Shown: positions 1 to 13,575 of the stretch, piece after piece | Numbering within the stretch: the first letter of the stretch is position 1 | How the letters are laid out: each line of letters begins with the position of its first letter | Notes under the pieces: generated by a model | Database searches by the model: none | What the model was told of the DNA's origin: nothing | Seen by the model: the letters and a program-made list of their open reading frames with translations, nothing else | Origin: Ianthella basta | Taxonomy: Eukaryota; Porifera; Demospongiae; Verongiida; Ianthellidae | NCBI GenBank assembly: GCA_964019415.1 | Contig: OZ025880.1 | Span: 6,148,585 to 6,212,584 of the forward strand | DNA length: 64,000 nt | Reading direction: 5' to 3' | Translations under genes and position numbers: made by a program

Positions 1-640
1 ACCCTTTCCTCCATTTCTGCTGTTGCATAATAGGGAGGAAAGGGTCTGGGAGTTTTCCTAAGCACAAGCTGTTCCACCCATGCACAGCCACTGTTTACTT
101 AACACCATTGTGGGATGATAATTCAGAGGTGTTGATTAGGTGTTACATCGGAGATGCGTGTGCACGTCTGTATAATTATATAGCGTCGAAGACTGAGATG
201 GCGAACTGCTACTTCGATCTGTAAGCTACTGCAAACGGCGGCAGATGTATTTTCGGGTCTCGCTCGATGACAAGGGCAGCAATCTGTAAATAAGAGATTT
301 ACCGTAGCCAGTAGGAAGCGACACGAAAATATCACGACAGTCGATGAATTCTAAGATTGCATCTGCTCTGGCTTTAGATCTTGGAACCCTGCTTCAGCTG
401 CTGCCACACGTACTATCGCGGTAATACGGTCTCGTTCCAGTTCGTCTTCGCTCGCACAAACACTCTCGCCGCCATTTTCGCTGACTCGCTTATGACGACT
501 TGTGGTACCACATCAAAGAGGTGTTAGATTCACACCTTGTCCGGGTTCCCATGGACATTGAACAGTTACACTTGGGAAAACTCCCAGACCCTTTCCACCC
601 GGTTATTGCGCAATAACCGGAAAGGAAAGGGTCTATGCGA
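1..640. mobile_element. Inverted-repeat (foldback) DNA element carrying a helicase fragment
   Basis: The segment 33-58 (ggaggaaagggtctgggag...) is the inverted complement of 574-600 (...ctcccagaccctttccacc). Each end also contains its own small hairpin: at 1-45 accctttcctcc pairs with ggaggaaagggt, and at 590-640 the two halves of ccggttattgcgcaataaccgg pair. This is the structure of a non-autonomous DNA transposon. The left end may start before the window, so the true boundary and target duplication are unknown. The interior holds a broken helicase fragment, annotated separately. Confidence 0.6.
230..485 (-). pseudogene. RecQ-like DEAD/DEAH helicase N-terminal fragment, frameshifted
   Basis: Read on the minus strand, two overlapping frames together give a RecQ-like start. 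The first frame (about 485-370) ends in GFQDLKPEQ, resembling the Q-motif region upstream of the Walker A motif, and then hits a stop. The second frame (about 365-240) gives RDIFVSLPTGYGKSLIYRLL, whose PTGYGKS is a Walker A (motif I) sequence. A small indel near 365-370 separates the frames, and no motif II or later helicase motif follows. RecQ-like helicase genes are often multicopy in sponges and cnidarians. Here only the first part remains, enclosed by the element's inverted repeats, so it is a captured dead fragment. Confidence 0.6.
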
Positions 641-889
641 GACTAACCCACTGGTTGCATGGGCTATTGTAAGGTTTTGTCGTAATGCACTGGACATCTC
701 TTCCAGTGCCATTTCTATGATATGTACTGACTGAGGTAGTCAAGTAGAAATTAATGATTTCAGATTGTGTGTCTGGTTGAAATGCAAGGTGGCAATGTTA
801 GCAAAGTTAGCAACACAAATAACATAGCCACGTACAGGTGAACAGTAGTTATCTTGTTTCTGCACACAACATTTTATACTGCATATACT

Positions 890-1145
890 ACACAAAACTG
901 TGTTCACAGAGAGGAACAGGATGTTAGCAGCTGTGAAGCTTGACAGGGTACATGCATAACACCTGGTCATGAGGCTATACCTTAGGCAGTAGTGAATGTA
1001 GCTATATTATACACATTGCTAATGGCACACTGGTACTCTACACCACTACTGTAACTGAGACACTACACAGAAACCTTGACAGGAAGCACACAAAACACAC
1101 TCTCCCTAGGCCAATCTACCTGTGCATGTCAGTGAATACAGTGAA
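890..1145 (+). repeat. Array segment also present near 7080-7290 and partly near 21520-21620
   Basis: The stretch with agaggaacaggatgttagca, the following ggtcatgaggctataccttagg, and the final actctccctaggccaatctacctg recurs with substitutions at 7080-7290, where it likewise leads into a CA microsatellite. Its first half recurs at 21520-21620. It marks the array-wide duplication and has no visible coding content. Confidence 0.7.
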
Positions 1146-1146
1146 G

Positions 1147-1381
<235 letters not shown>

Positions 1382-1471
1382 ACTAGTTTAACACTACTAA
1401 CCACACCAGGAGCCACAACTTAAACTAGCTTATTATACTTAGCATGACATTGTAATATGTACATGACATTT

Positions 1472-1515
1472 GTGGCCAAGTCACTTTCATACCTTAATGT
1501 GCTCCTATCTTCTAG
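1472..1515 (+). promoter_or_regulatory. Conserved 3' splice site in front of type I small gene
   Basis: The stretch tggccaagtcactttcat, then a pyrimidine-rich gtgctcctatcttctag, ends four bases before the ATG. Close relatives occur immediately before the ATG at 13359, 14687, 15552, 27104 and 29137. Conservation of an intron end next to the start codon argues that the ATG is real and that the transcript has a spliced 5'UTR. Confidence 0.65.
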
Positions 1516-1519
1516 TGCC

Positions 1520-1867
1520 ATGGCAAAGAACATCTTCTGTTTTTGCGGCTACAAAGGAGCAGTTGTGGAGTCTGAACCCGAGAGAAAGATCAAGGTAATT
1601 GACACAGGGTCTGCACCCGTTCCTAACACAGATATCAACGAAGTTGAAGGTGAAGACTTGCCGAACCCCATACCTAGGAGCATTTCCATGGCAACCATTA
1701 CCAATGTAGACGGTATGCCTTTTCCTACGGAAGTGACATCACGAACGCCCACTCCAATCAGCACTAATGGAAACAATGGGATAGTTTCCGCAGATAGAGT
1801 TTCTAACAGCTCAAGTCTAAAGACAGCTGTGGAAGAATCGGAGGAAAACACTGCGCAGAACCAGTAG
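1520..1867 (+). CDS. Type I small cysteine-start protein, 115 aa (array member 1)
   Basis: The 115-aa protein starts MAKNIFCFCGYKGAVVE and ends EESEENTAQNQ. I recognise no known family. The start is the ATG four bases after a conserved 3' splice site; an in-frame upstream ATG at 1457 lies in what should be intron. The Cys-x-Cys near the N-terminus could be palmitoylated, but residue 2 is Ala here, so this copy lacks the Gly needed for N-myristoylation that relatives at 13359 and 23853 have. The remainder is Ser/Thr/Pro/Glu-rich and probably disordered, with no signal peptide or membrane segment. The C-terminus matches the 23853 protein (EEESQENAVQNQ), and the middle matches the frameshifted copy at 13359. 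A polyadenylation signal AATAAA follows at 2067-2072. Function is unknown; a membrane-tethered adaptor role is a guess. Confidence 0.6.
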   Translation: MAKNIFCFCGYKGAVVESEPERKIKVIDTGSAPVPNTDINEVEGEDLPNPIPRSISMATITNVDGMPFPTEVTSRTPTPISTNGNNGIVSADRVSNSSSLKTAVEESEENTAQNQ

Positions 1868-3900
1868 CTGCTGGTGTAAAAGTTCGCGATAAGCCACACA
1901 TGCAGAATTCATTATTTAGACTATTGCACTGAGTAATCACACTCAATATTGTTATACTCCTACCCATCTCACTGTGTGTGATAATACGAACTATATAGAT
2001 ACGTATAATTATTGTGTTATGAAACTAATTTAAGGAATATGCATGTATAAACAGTTATCTTATTATAATAAACGTAACGCACATTTATGTACAGGAATAA
2101 CGTACTCCTTCAATTTTGGATTGAACATCACAAAATGTGGCAGTAATATGGAGAGGCATAGCTAGGAAGCCTAACATAGCAGAGCTGAAATTTGGGTTAA
2201 AGTCGTTTTGTCTGAGTTCTTGCGTCTTTATGGTGCTGACCATAAAGATTGTGATTCATTGCTCAGAAACTCCTCCTTCAATTTTCAATCAATCTTTAGC
2301 ATAATTGGAAGAGCACATCACAGCAATCCGGGGAATGCCTTAAGGTGCCTAGCGTCTTTGCCGCTGGACTCCTTTAGACTAACTAAATTACCATACTGTA
2401 AGAAATTTCAGTTCACAAGAATACAAACACAATGTTATGTGACTGCGTCTATGACCACACTGGTATGCATGGTATGTTTGCCATAGACACTTGACCCTCA
2501 GGGGGGGTTGGACAAGGTCCTGGGATTGCGCAATACCAGCACCTCAATAACTGCATTCCTGACATTCCAATCGCGTCTCCATATGTTAGCTGACTGTGCT
2601 CCAAGGCCGAATGTGCATACCCTGAGCCATGGCAGGGCCTTGTACTACACTCGCGCCCCTGGTATGACCCGTACGTACGTAGCCAAGGAGCCATACGGTG
2701 GATTGGGCTTAACTGTCTGACCGCTTTCACGATTTAGTTTTGCAAGTTATCGCAGCGTTTCCTAAGGATTGCCAACCCGCTTAAGCCATTTCTAGCATCT
2801 CTTCTATCGAATGTGACAAATGGTGTACAGAACCAAGACAATTGTAAGGACGTGGCTGCCGATTGCACTCCAAATGCAGAAGCAGTCAACCTATCAGTCT
2901 TGCAGTCCTGAAGTGATCAATGAGGACTCGCTACCAGCTTCTAAGGAGTCACTTCCACAGGAGCACTTGCTCAGTACTCCAGATTAGGCTTCATCTGCCT
3001 CGTAGCCAGCATCAGCGAACACTCGTACACCGGTGTTGGAAAATGCTCGTAAAACCTACCTAGAGTTGGGGAAGGGCGGGGAAGGGTCCATTTTCTGATA
3101 GCCCTTGTCCAACTGTGTGCTCAGAAGCAAAGAAACAAGCGATGCGACGTGTTTCTCGAAATATGTCTGCTCTTTGCTAGTATAGGTAAAATACACAGTA
3201 AAGAGCAGCCGCGTCGGCCATTTTGCGGACACACGTGACCTTGACCGACCCCCCCTGCTTGACCCTCATCATAACATTGTGTGGGATTTCCCCTCCGTTT
3301 GTCCCATGTGTGTCCCTATTTATATGTCACTCAACAATGATGTCACTAATGTGTGTATACACAGGAATGTACAGTACAATATACACTTTAGCTACAACAT
3401 TGCATAATACCCATACACAATATAGGGTACAGTTTGTGACAACATTACTGTATATAGTACATTCAGTACAAAGTCATAAGACAAACACACACACACATCT
3501 GTGAATGGTCCATTCTAAGGTACAGATCTGGATTAGGACTGTAGTGCAATGCCTAGCTGTACCGTGTACCTGCAGGCACATAACAGGTCAGTGGAGCCAG
3601 TGCCACTACATGCTTAGCTAAATTCAATCATACAGTCGTCATGTAAACTGAAAGAGGAAGGTTTGTCCTATAATACACAGAAGAGCAGCAAGTTCACTCA
3701 AGCTTTTGTGCCTTCACAAAGAGGGTCCCAGAGGGTGTTAGCATTAGTTCAGGTTGACCGATTATAATGAAGTGCTGTAGCAATTGAGGGTAGGCTTTTA
3801 AAGTCCATTGTATTAATAATTATGGACATACTGTATAAATGACATCCACTCCACATGTTAACTTATTAATTACAGCCACTCAAGCATCGGCACATCACAG
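1868..3900. other. Non-coding stretch with 3'UTR and array repeats
   Basis: After the AATAAA at 2067-2072 I see no recognisable gene. The open frame near 2208-2486 resembles nothing I know. The part around 3280-3500 (gggatttcccctccgtttgtccc and following) recurs near 8056-8300 and 25205-25440, so it is another piece of the array duplication. Confidence 0.6.
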
Positions 3901-3927
3901 TGCAGCAATGTACATGCACACACAGCC

Positions 3928-4252
<325 letters not shown>

Positions 4253-5015
4253 TGCCTCCCCTGTATGCATGAACAGGAATAGATACATATAAACAATGTA
4301 GAGCATAGATAGATGCAGCGCAGCCAAAGTCCCAAAACATTATAATATTAGACTACACACTAATCAAATTGTTACACTATTTATTCTAGGGCTTCACCCT
4401 AATTTTGCAGCTGGCATTGTATATATCATACAATCACATTGTGTATTACAATGTAGAGAACTCAGCCAACCTCACACACACATGCACATGCAAGATATGC
4501 AGAATTATGTCAGTAGCACATGTTGAACCACAACTATCAGGAGTAAAGACAGGGAGGCCACTCGATAGAGGTGAGTCATTAAACACACTGTTTCACAAGA
4601 AATTGTATATACACCTATAGACAGAGAGTGTCAGCGGTCAATTTGCCCATTCGCTAAGTGTTACACACGCGTATGTCACAACATGTAAATAAGCAGATGC
4701 TACAAAGGGCATTTGACTCACAATTTACATATTAATTTTGGTACACAATGTACAATTATTTTTGGTATAGGAATCAGTTATATTTACCTGAATGGTGCCA
4801 AAGTGATATCAGAGTTGTGACATGAGCCCATCAATAATAAGGAAGCAGGGGAATGATTTTCTGAGGAGAACGCTGATATAATGTACAGTATCTCATTCGA
4901 TTGGTGATCAGATGTGCATGTGGCCCAGTGTGTTAGGTTGGTACATATGTCTTTGATAACTGTGAAGCAGGTTATTGCCAACAGGAGAATGTGAGTTATT
5001 ACACAAACAACACAC

Positions 5016-6258
5016 TCCGTCAATATTCTTGATTCTAGGTAGTCAGTTATACCTAACTATAGGCACAAATACACCATACTCTTACAAACAAATGCATGAA
5101 CATAGGGTGCACTGCATGGAATAGGCAATGACAACTCCAGTCCACAGTGCACAGATTTCAGTAAATTGACAAGCTCATCCATAAACTATGGGCAGCTAAG
5201 CGCTGACCATCACAATGCAACAACTGGTAATGGTTACTGGCTAACAGTTTCACACCTACATACATATGTAGGTATTATATATCTGTACAAAACTGATACC
5301 AGCCAGGGAAGTTGCTACTTCTCCGAAGACCAACAAGTAATGTGCAAATCTTGTATATACAGCTATGATGTTACCTTTTCCATGCACCCTACAGCACAGA
5401 CACATATTTACATGTGTCCATGTGTGTGCACCTAAGACAGGAACATGTGCTCACATATATTGTTATCGAGCTATTGTGTAATAGATTATTGAGATAATTG
5501 ACACACAGCCAATGTGAATTGCACGTGTGTGTAGGCTAGGGCATGCAATATTACGTCAGCGGAAACACGCGCTGTGCTAATCCCAAAGAACCGTAACCAA
5601 GGTGGGAGTCCACAGTACAAGGGTATCAGTTCACGAAAGGTGAGGTCAGTCATCAGGAACAGAGTCGCTAGCACTATGTTTGCACAGCTGGTTACAACTC
5701 TTATGGCAGTCACGTACACCGAGAGAGATAGAGATTGTTATATTATACACACACTGTAAATGTGACAAGAAATCCTGTACGCACCTAGACAGAGCATGTT
5801 GCGGTGAGTTAGCCCGTTTACCTAAGCGCATGTTAGGCCCACGTGTGTAGTGTTTCAATAAAAGGCTGCCACACAGGTTGTTTCGCTCAACAAGACCACA
5901 CTCGGCATACGATGCAGACACAATGAATCATTAGCCAGTTAAAACATCAGCCATTTTACTCACATGAGTAGTACTAGTCTCTACTCACACGACTCACATT
6001 TTACACTGGATTGACACACGTACAATGGCTACGTATCTTTAACCACTACTATATACACACAACAACCATTGTACCACTACCCAATACAAACATAACAGTC
6101 TAATTTGCCCGTTCAGTTACAAATAAAGGTACATGTGTACTCATACCAGGCTACCACGCAATCTCATTGATAAGCTCACACAATAGGCTACATTGTAATA
6201 TATGTGGTGTGCATGAACAAGTGATTAGGATTTATTGATGTACTTATATCTTCTACAG
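5016..6258 (+). repeat. Type II upstream module: promoter, 5'UTR exon and intron (copy 1)
   Basis: The sequence from acaaacaacacactccgtca to just before the ATG at 6261 is repeated with high identity at 10213-11484. Parts recur at 13580-14160 and 26270-26800. It contains a CRE-like TTACGTCA at 5551-5558 and a potential 5' splice site at 5640 (gaaag/gtgagg). The intron would end at ctacag 6253-6258. Each type II gene in the array has this arrangement. Confidence 0.7.
5551..5558 (+). promoter_or_regulatory. CRE/ATF-like site TTACGTCA upstream of type II gene
   Basis: TTACGTCA lies about 90 bp upstream of the putative 5'UTR donor. The same core is at 10763-10770 and 13826-13833, and a variant TCACGTCA at 26488-26495, always in the same position relative to the donor and to a type II gene. 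It is a candidate bZIP binding site; binding is inferred from sequence only. Confidence 0.45.
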
Positions 6259-6260
6259 TC

Positions 6261-6458
6261 ATGGGCAACTGTTTGCCGTGTATTCAAAGCGGAGCAGCTG
6301 ATGAGGATAAAGACTATCCTGTACCAGTAGCAGCAGGTGACGGGAATGGACCTAAGACAATGGTTGTCGTTGACAAAAACTGTTTGGCTCCTGATCCAGG
6401 GCATAAACACTCCCGCCCAGTGAGGATGGCACAGGGGGAAGAGTGTTCAGATAACTAG
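6261..6458 (+). CDS. Type II small MGxC protein, 65 aa (predicted dual-acylated)
   Basis: The 65-aa protein begins MGNCLPCIQSGAADEDKDYP and ends in an acidic, cysteine-containing GEECSDN. Gly2 with Cys4 and Cys7 is the arrangement expected for N-myristoylation followed by palmitoylation at the plasma membrane. There is no signal peptide or transmembrane segment. The ATG lies two bases after a strong 3' splice site (ttctacag), so the whole CDS fits one exon behind a 619-bp intron starting at 5640. The copy at 11487 is nearly identical over the first 20 residues and then diverges. Known dual-acylated short N-termini occur on G-alpha subunits and Src kinases, but no catalytic domain follows here. 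The partner and role are unknown. Confidence 0.65.
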   Translation: MGNCLPCIQSGAADEDKDYPVPVAAGDGNGPKTMVVVDKNCLAPDPGHKHSRPVRMAQGEECSDN

Positions 6459-6509
6459 AAGAACTTATTAGCTAGGTGAAGAGTACTACTGCACAAAACT
6501 TAGGGTTAG

Positions 6510-6980
<471 letters not shown>

Positions 6981-7287
6981 CAGTGTGCCAGTCACAGTGC
7001 TTATCAACACAAATATCGTAGTCATGTACGAGGGAAGAGTCCTGAATACGCATACAACTACAAGAAACTGTGTACGTAGAGAGGACAGAATGTTAGCAGT
7101 CATGAAGCTTGACTGGTTACATGTATATTACAAAAGGTCACGAGGCTAGACCTTGGGCAGTGGTGAAACTATACACACACATTATTACTGGCAGACTGGC
7201 ACCCTATGCAACTATTGTAACTGATATACTAGACAGAAACTGTCACACAAAGCACACAAGACACTCTCCCTAGGCTAATCTACCTGT

Positions 7288-7545
<258 letters not shown>

Positions 7546-7547
<2 letters not shown>

Positions 7548-7625
7548 CCAGTAGACTCGGAAACAAACATGCCCTGGCCAGCCGATGAGGATGAGAATGG
7601 ATTCAATAAAATTGTGTTATGGTAA
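7546..7625 (+). pseudogene. 3' end remnant of a type I small gene
   Basis: The sequence agaaccagtagactcggaaa and about 80 bp after it matches the end of the 23853 gene and its 3'UTR (24172-24250), including the codons for NQ, the stop and an AATAAA signal at 7605-7610. The coding part upstream is gone, replaced by the CA tract. Confidence 0.75.
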
Positions 7626-8839
7626 CATTGTTCCTGTTTGTTACTACGTAAATAGATTAATGTGATTAGCAATAAATAGTATCATAGTTTTGTGTTCTTA
7701 CATCTATCTCTGCATACATACCATGCATGCATATTCAAATTAATTAGAACACTAATTAACCAAATGTAAATACATAAACATAGTAATTATCACTTGTATG
7801 ATAAATTATGCTGCAGCTATTAAAAGTCACAAAGCAGAATATCTACATACGTAGCTATCCTTACAAGCATAATGTTAATGGACTGGACGTCCAGTAACAT
7901 TTGGTATTCAGATTGGTACGCAGGTTTTGTATTATAGAACATTGTCACAGCACAGACACACATGTGCCTATACAGTCACACAATAGCAATGCGGCATGTT
8001 GAGCTATATGTAGACAAATACACAGAATAGCTTGGCTGTGAACAGGGCATACCATAACAATTGTGTGGGATTTCCCCTACATTTGTCCCTTCTGTTCCTA
8101 TTTATACTCAGGAATGATGTCACTACTATCTGCATGCATACACTGGATTGTAAGATAGTACACTGTAGCTACAACATTGCATCACACCACATTATACTAG
8201 AGAGCGCTAGAGGTTGGGTAGAGCTTGCAACACTAGTGTACCTTCAGTACATGCACACATTTGTGACTACTCCTTTCAAAGACATGGCCCTGGACTGAGG
8301 CTGAAATGCAATGCTCAGCTACGCCCTAATTATACATACAGGTACATACATTATACAGATTAAAAGGTCAGTGGAGCCAGAGCCACTATGTATAGTACTA
8401 GGCAGATGATAATCATCAGTGGGCGAGCCTGAGCAAGGAATAAACCAATAACATCGCACACACTCAGCAGACTGCAGAGATTGTAGCTGCAGGCCAGGTA
8501 ATGCCTCACATCAAGTGATACATTGCGCCACCTCCAGTTTAGATAGGTGTCTATATGGAAGGCACCCATTTTGTGACGAATCACAGGCTGTTCAAGCGTA
8601 CTCTGTATGTCTCAATAGTATGCGAGCCTAATGATATGCACTATAGCGCAACCACAATGTTTGTGGCATGTGAAATGGTCGGTATAAATCAGATTCAGAA
8701 ATAGAACTATACGGTGTGGACACCTTACATGCCTCTCTTCGACCGCATAAATAGAAATTTCTGGAACGACGTACGTTACAAACATACAAACAAACATACA
8801 TACAGAGCTAACGACCAACCGACTAGTGTGGGGCTCGCT

Positions 8840-9254
8840 CTAGTCTTGTTCCCAGCCCACCCGAAAAGTGGTCTGGCACATTTGCTCCATATTTTGATTA
8901 ATTGAAAACTTTCGGTATGTCCCATCACATGCATGCACAGATTGGGGCGCTTGCCAGAATCGCCTCAAGGGGCAGTAACGGACATTGAGAAACTGTACCA
9001 GGTTACCGTTCGAAATTGTGAAAGCGGTCAAATTGGGTGCAGATGGGTCTCATTTGATAGAATACCTAAATGCAACTCACGTAGGTGAGCGAATGAAGCT
9101 GTTACATTGTGTATCGCAAGACACGGAGGTGCTTGCCAAGATGTTGGCAAGCGCCCCAATTAAGGGCGGTATCAAAATATCGAGCAAATGTGCCAGACCA
9201 CCTTTCAGGCCATTGCAAAATGGCAGCCGGAAGTGGGCTGGGGACGAGGCTAGG
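8840..9254. mobile_element. Long-arm foldback element
   Basis: The left arm (about 8840-8957) and right arm (about 9143-9254) are inverted copies. ttgttcccagcccac pairs with gtgggctggggac, gtctggcacatttgctc with gagcaaatgtgccagac, and gattggggcgcttgcc with ggcaagcgccccaatt. About 185 bp of unrelated sequence lies between. The right arm also holds its own small hairpin (gcttgccaagatgttggcaagc, near 9131-9152). No transposase frame is present, so the element is non-autonomous. Confidence 0.7.
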
Positions 9255-9541
9255 CTCGCTCAGGCTCACCCCAATTATGATTGGCCAGTTATAATTCATA
9301 AAGTTGTCATTTAAGGGTTGTCTTGTAACAGAGAATATCATGTTAACTTTAGATGTTATGCATGCACAGAGAGAGGTTTAGAGGGTTAGTAACTTTGACT
9401 GTTTAAATATAAATGTGGCAGGAACATGTGCATTATACGAACTTGAGGTTAGGCCTATGGAGTGAATTGTATTGTGTACAAATGACACACTGGGCACTCC
9501 CCACACTAATGTATTGAAGAAAAAGTACCCTCAGTGGATGC

Positions 9542-9543
<2 letters not shown>

Positions 9544-9630
<87 letters not shown>
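9544..9630 (+). repeat. (TG)n microsatellite
   Basis: About 85 bp of TG with a single gcg interruption. The flanks resemble those of the larger TG tract at 25697-25995. Confidence 0.95.
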
Positions 9631-10212
9631 TCGCAAAACTGCACCCGCTCAATCATCCACACATCACTGTACAGCAAAGTGTATGCAGACACACAATACC
9701 TCCCTTCACACCAACCCCTGTATAATATGCTACAGAGTGAACAGAGACAGATCTACTGTACAGTACAATCCCCAGGGGTGTTCATCGATCCCCACTTCAT
9801 TTCGGGTTCAATATACATACGTGTATCAGTACAATAATGTGGAGTCTGACAAATACTGCACATCTGAAAGTAGTTGCCTCCGTAGAATCTTGAATATTGA
9901 CCATGCATGTGTATAGTAAGCATGCATACACAACAAGTGGTAAACACATGTATACTGCTAATATAGCCATATCTACTCTTCTCATTGCACACACACATGC
10001 TTGGGGAACAGACTGACAAAGAATAAAGCCACTGCATACAAAACTGTCTCCACCAGGGTTGCTCCCATACAAAATCAATCCACGTCGATTCAAAGTGATC
10101 TCTTTAGACCTACTGTGCTAAAACTGCTACTGTTATACATCATTGGAAAGAGCCTTTTGAGCACATTAAAATTGATACCACGCAATCTACAATAGCTTAA
10201 GAGAATGTGAAG

Positions 10213-11484
10213 TTATTACACAAACAACACACTCGATCAATATTCTTGATTCTAGGTAGTCAGTTATACCTAACTATAGGCACAAATACACCATACTCTT
10301 ACAAACAAATGCATGAACATAGGGTGCACTGCATGGAATAGGCAATGACAACTCCAGTCCACAGCGCACAGATTTCAGAAAATTGATAAGCTTATCCATA
10401 AACTATGGGCAGCTAAGCACTGACCATCACAATGCAACAACTGGTAATGGTTACCGGTTAATGATTTCACACCTACATACATATGTAGGTGTTATATATC
10501 TGTACAAAACTGATACCAGCCAGGGAAGTCGCTACTTCTCCGAAGACCAACAAGTAATGTGTGAATCTTGTATATACAGCTATGATGTTACCTTTTCCAT
10601 GCACCCTACAGCACAGACACATATTTACATGTGTCCATGTGTGTGCACCTAAGACAGGAACATGTGCTCACATATATTGTTATCGAGCTATTGTGTAATA
10701 GATTATTGAGATAATTGACACACAGCCAATGTGAATTGCACGTGTGTGTAGGGCATGCAATATTACGTCAACGAAAACACCTGCTGTGCTAATCCCAAAG
10801 AACCGCAACCAAGGTGGGAGTCCACAGTACAAGGGTATCAGTTCACGAAGGTACAAAGAAGTGAGGTCAGTCATCAGGAACAGAGTCGCTAGCACTATGC
10901 TTGCACAGCTGGTTACAACTCTTATGGCAGTCACGTACACCGAGAGGGATAGAGATTGTTTTATTATACACACACTGTACATGTGACAAGAAATCCTGTA
11001 CGCACCTAGACAGAGAATGTTGCGGTGAGTTAGTCCGTTTGCCTAAGTGCGTGTTAGGCCCACGTGTGTAGTGTTTCAATAAAAGGCTGCCACACGGGTC
11101 GTTTCGCTCAACAAGACTCGGCATACTATGTAAACACAGTGAATCATTAACCAGCTAACACGACAGCCATTTTACTCACATGAGTAGTACTAGTCTCCAC
11201 TCACACGACTCACATTTTACACTGGATTGACACACGTACAATGGCTACGTATCTTTAATCACTACTATATACACACAACAACCATTGTACCACTACCCAA
11301 TACAAACATAACAGTCTAATTTGCCCGGTCAGTTACAAATAAAGGTACATGTGTACTCATACCAGGCTACCATACAATCATATTGATAAACTCACATAAA
11401 TAGGCTTGTGAAACAACATTGCAGTGCATGTGATGTGCATGATCAAGTGATTTGTATTTATTAATGTACTTCTATCTTCTACAG
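10213..11484 (+). repeat. Type II upstream module (copy 2)
   Basis: A near-identical copy of 5016-6258, including a CRE-like TTACGTCA at 10763-10770, a donor-like aag/gtac at 10851 and an acceptor ctacag ending at 11484. It gives a 634-bp candidate 5'UTR intron for the gene at 11487. Confidence 0.7.
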
Positions 11485-11486
11485 TC

Positions 11487-11636
11487 ATGGGAAACTGTTT
11501 GCCGTGTATTCATAAGGGAGCAGCTGATGATGATAACTATCCTCAGCCAGTAGTAGCAGCAGTAGCAGCTGAGAGGTACGGAGATGAGACAGTGTTTGTG
11601 ATTGACCATCTAACTGTCAACGTGTCAATCCAGTGA
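11487..11636 (+). CDS. Type II small MGxC protein, 49 aa, C-terminus shortened by frameshift
   Basis: The 49-aa product starts MGNCLPCIHKGAADDDN and ends VNVSIQ. The N-terminal Gly2/Cys4/Cys7 pattern is retained, as is the start two bases after the acceptor. The first 20 codons match the 6261 gene, then indels accumulate. After the TGA the sequence still resembles the last codons of the 6261 gene (agagttcagataact), but in another frame. The shortened end is therefore a frame change and not a natural terminus. It may still give a lipidated peptide. Confidence 0.5.
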   Translation: MGNCLPCIHKGAADDDNYPQPVVAAVAAERYGDETVFVIDHLTVNVSIQ

Positions 11637-12029
11637 GGAAGAAGTGGAAGAGAGTTCAGATAACTGTAGAAGCATTGTTAGCTAGCTATAGGTGAAGCTA
11701 GAGTGCTGCATAGCTACTAAGCTTAGACATCTAAAATATACCAAACTGATAATGTGTTGTTAAATGCAAGTTATACTTCTCACTTGGAATTGCATAAATC
11801 AGTTAGCGAGCTTCAGTGCCTGGTCGCCAGTAATCGGTGAGGTGCGCAGAAAGGCACACGTTAGTGACAGCTCTGTTGGACAGTTCAGAAATCCAAAGTT
11901 CCAGCCAACCTGCACTGAATCAACACATACATCAGAATGACTAGTAAACGTGCAGTGAGTAGACATATACAAAGTGTTTCGTGGCAGCTTACGATATTAT
12001 TCTAGCGGTCTTCGTCTGAATATAATGCT

Positions 12030-12190
12030 GTACACCACTAGCAGTGAAAGAAGTGCTGATTTAACCTGCTCTGGCATGACAGCCAACTGACACTGAATGC
12101 ATGAGAGCTGGTGTTATTAGTAGCCAAGCTCAGCACAGGCATAAGCAGTGTTTCTGTTGTCATATTTTAATCAACTTGTGAATCAGTTAA
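12030..12190 (+). pseudogene. Remnant of the TRAF leader and first codons
   Basis: aatgctgtacaccactagca through cctgctctggcatgac corresponds to the leader of the intact TRAF gene (30250-30310) and its ATG, then diverges. The sequence after it (gccaactgacactgaatgca and on) recurs at 20400-20480 and marks another duplication join. Confidence 0.55.
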
Positions 12191-12360
12191 TTTAGCTTCA
12201 TGGCCGTTCACGCAATCGTTTAGTCAAAACAGCACTAATAAAGCACATGCATGTCATGCAGCATTACGCCAACATACGTATGCACGTGAGCAATTAATCT
12301 CAAAACAAACACTGCTGGCCGTTGAAACGAAGTGACAGTGTTCGCAACAGTTACTTTCAC

Positions 12361-12520
12361 TGAGTACATTGAAAGTCAACTATATAAGGTCAGTCAATGT
12401 AAAGCTGACTACAGTGCTTTGGCATACTGAGAGAGACAAGGACTGTTTTGTTACGCACATGCACTGATAAGAACTTGTATACACACTTTAGACAGAGAGT
12501 TTAGTGCCATATCAGTCCAT
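12361..12520 (+). repeat. Type I upstream leader module, also at 20921-21090 and 28637-28840
   Basis: attgaaagtcaactatataa then ggtcagtcaa, followed downstream by agactgttttgttacgcaca and gataagaacttgtatacaca, occurs three times in the array. It holds a TATATAA string that could be a TATA box or lie at a 5'UTR donor (aag/gtcagt). It resembles the type II leader weakly, which suggests that the two gene types share an ancestor. Confidence 0.5.
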
Positions 12521-12582
12521 TAGATTAAGTGATCAGCCTGCTTGCACAGTAATTTACTAAATGATTGTCACACACATGCGCA

Positions 12583-13257
<675 letters not shown>

Positions 13258-13358
13258 AATACTAAGCACACTACAAGCCACAATTTAAATTACCTTGTTA
13301 TATACATGATATTTGTGGCCAAGTCACTTTCATTAATGAGCTCCTATCGTTCAGTGCT

Positions 13359-13575
13359 ATGGGGAACTGTTATTGCTTTGTAAAGGAGCAGTTGTTAAGC
13401 GTGAGTCTAAAAGAAAGATGCTTACGACCATTTCCATGGAAACCATCACATCAGGAAACTGTATGCCTTTTCCTGAACAAGTAACATCACGAATGGCTAG
13501 TCCCACCAACGTTGAAGGAAACAGCGAAATAGAATCGGCAGATGGAGTTTCTAACACCTCAATCTTAATGACAGC
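13359..13575 (+). pseudogene. Type I small gene, frameshifted (MGNCYCF start)
   Basis: The ATG follows a conserved acceptor (gctcctatcgttcag) by four bases and starts MGNCYCF, so this copy keeps Gly2 and Cys4. A small deletion after codon 7 throws the frame into a 41-codon product ending at 13484. In the shifted frame the homology continues: KGAVVKRESKRK, then MPFPEQVTSR and ADGVSNTSILMTA, matching the 1520 protein. At about 13576 homology stops and a fragment of the type II upstream module follows, so the usual QNQ end is also missing. Calling it a short peptide gene is possible but less likely. Confidence 0.65.
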
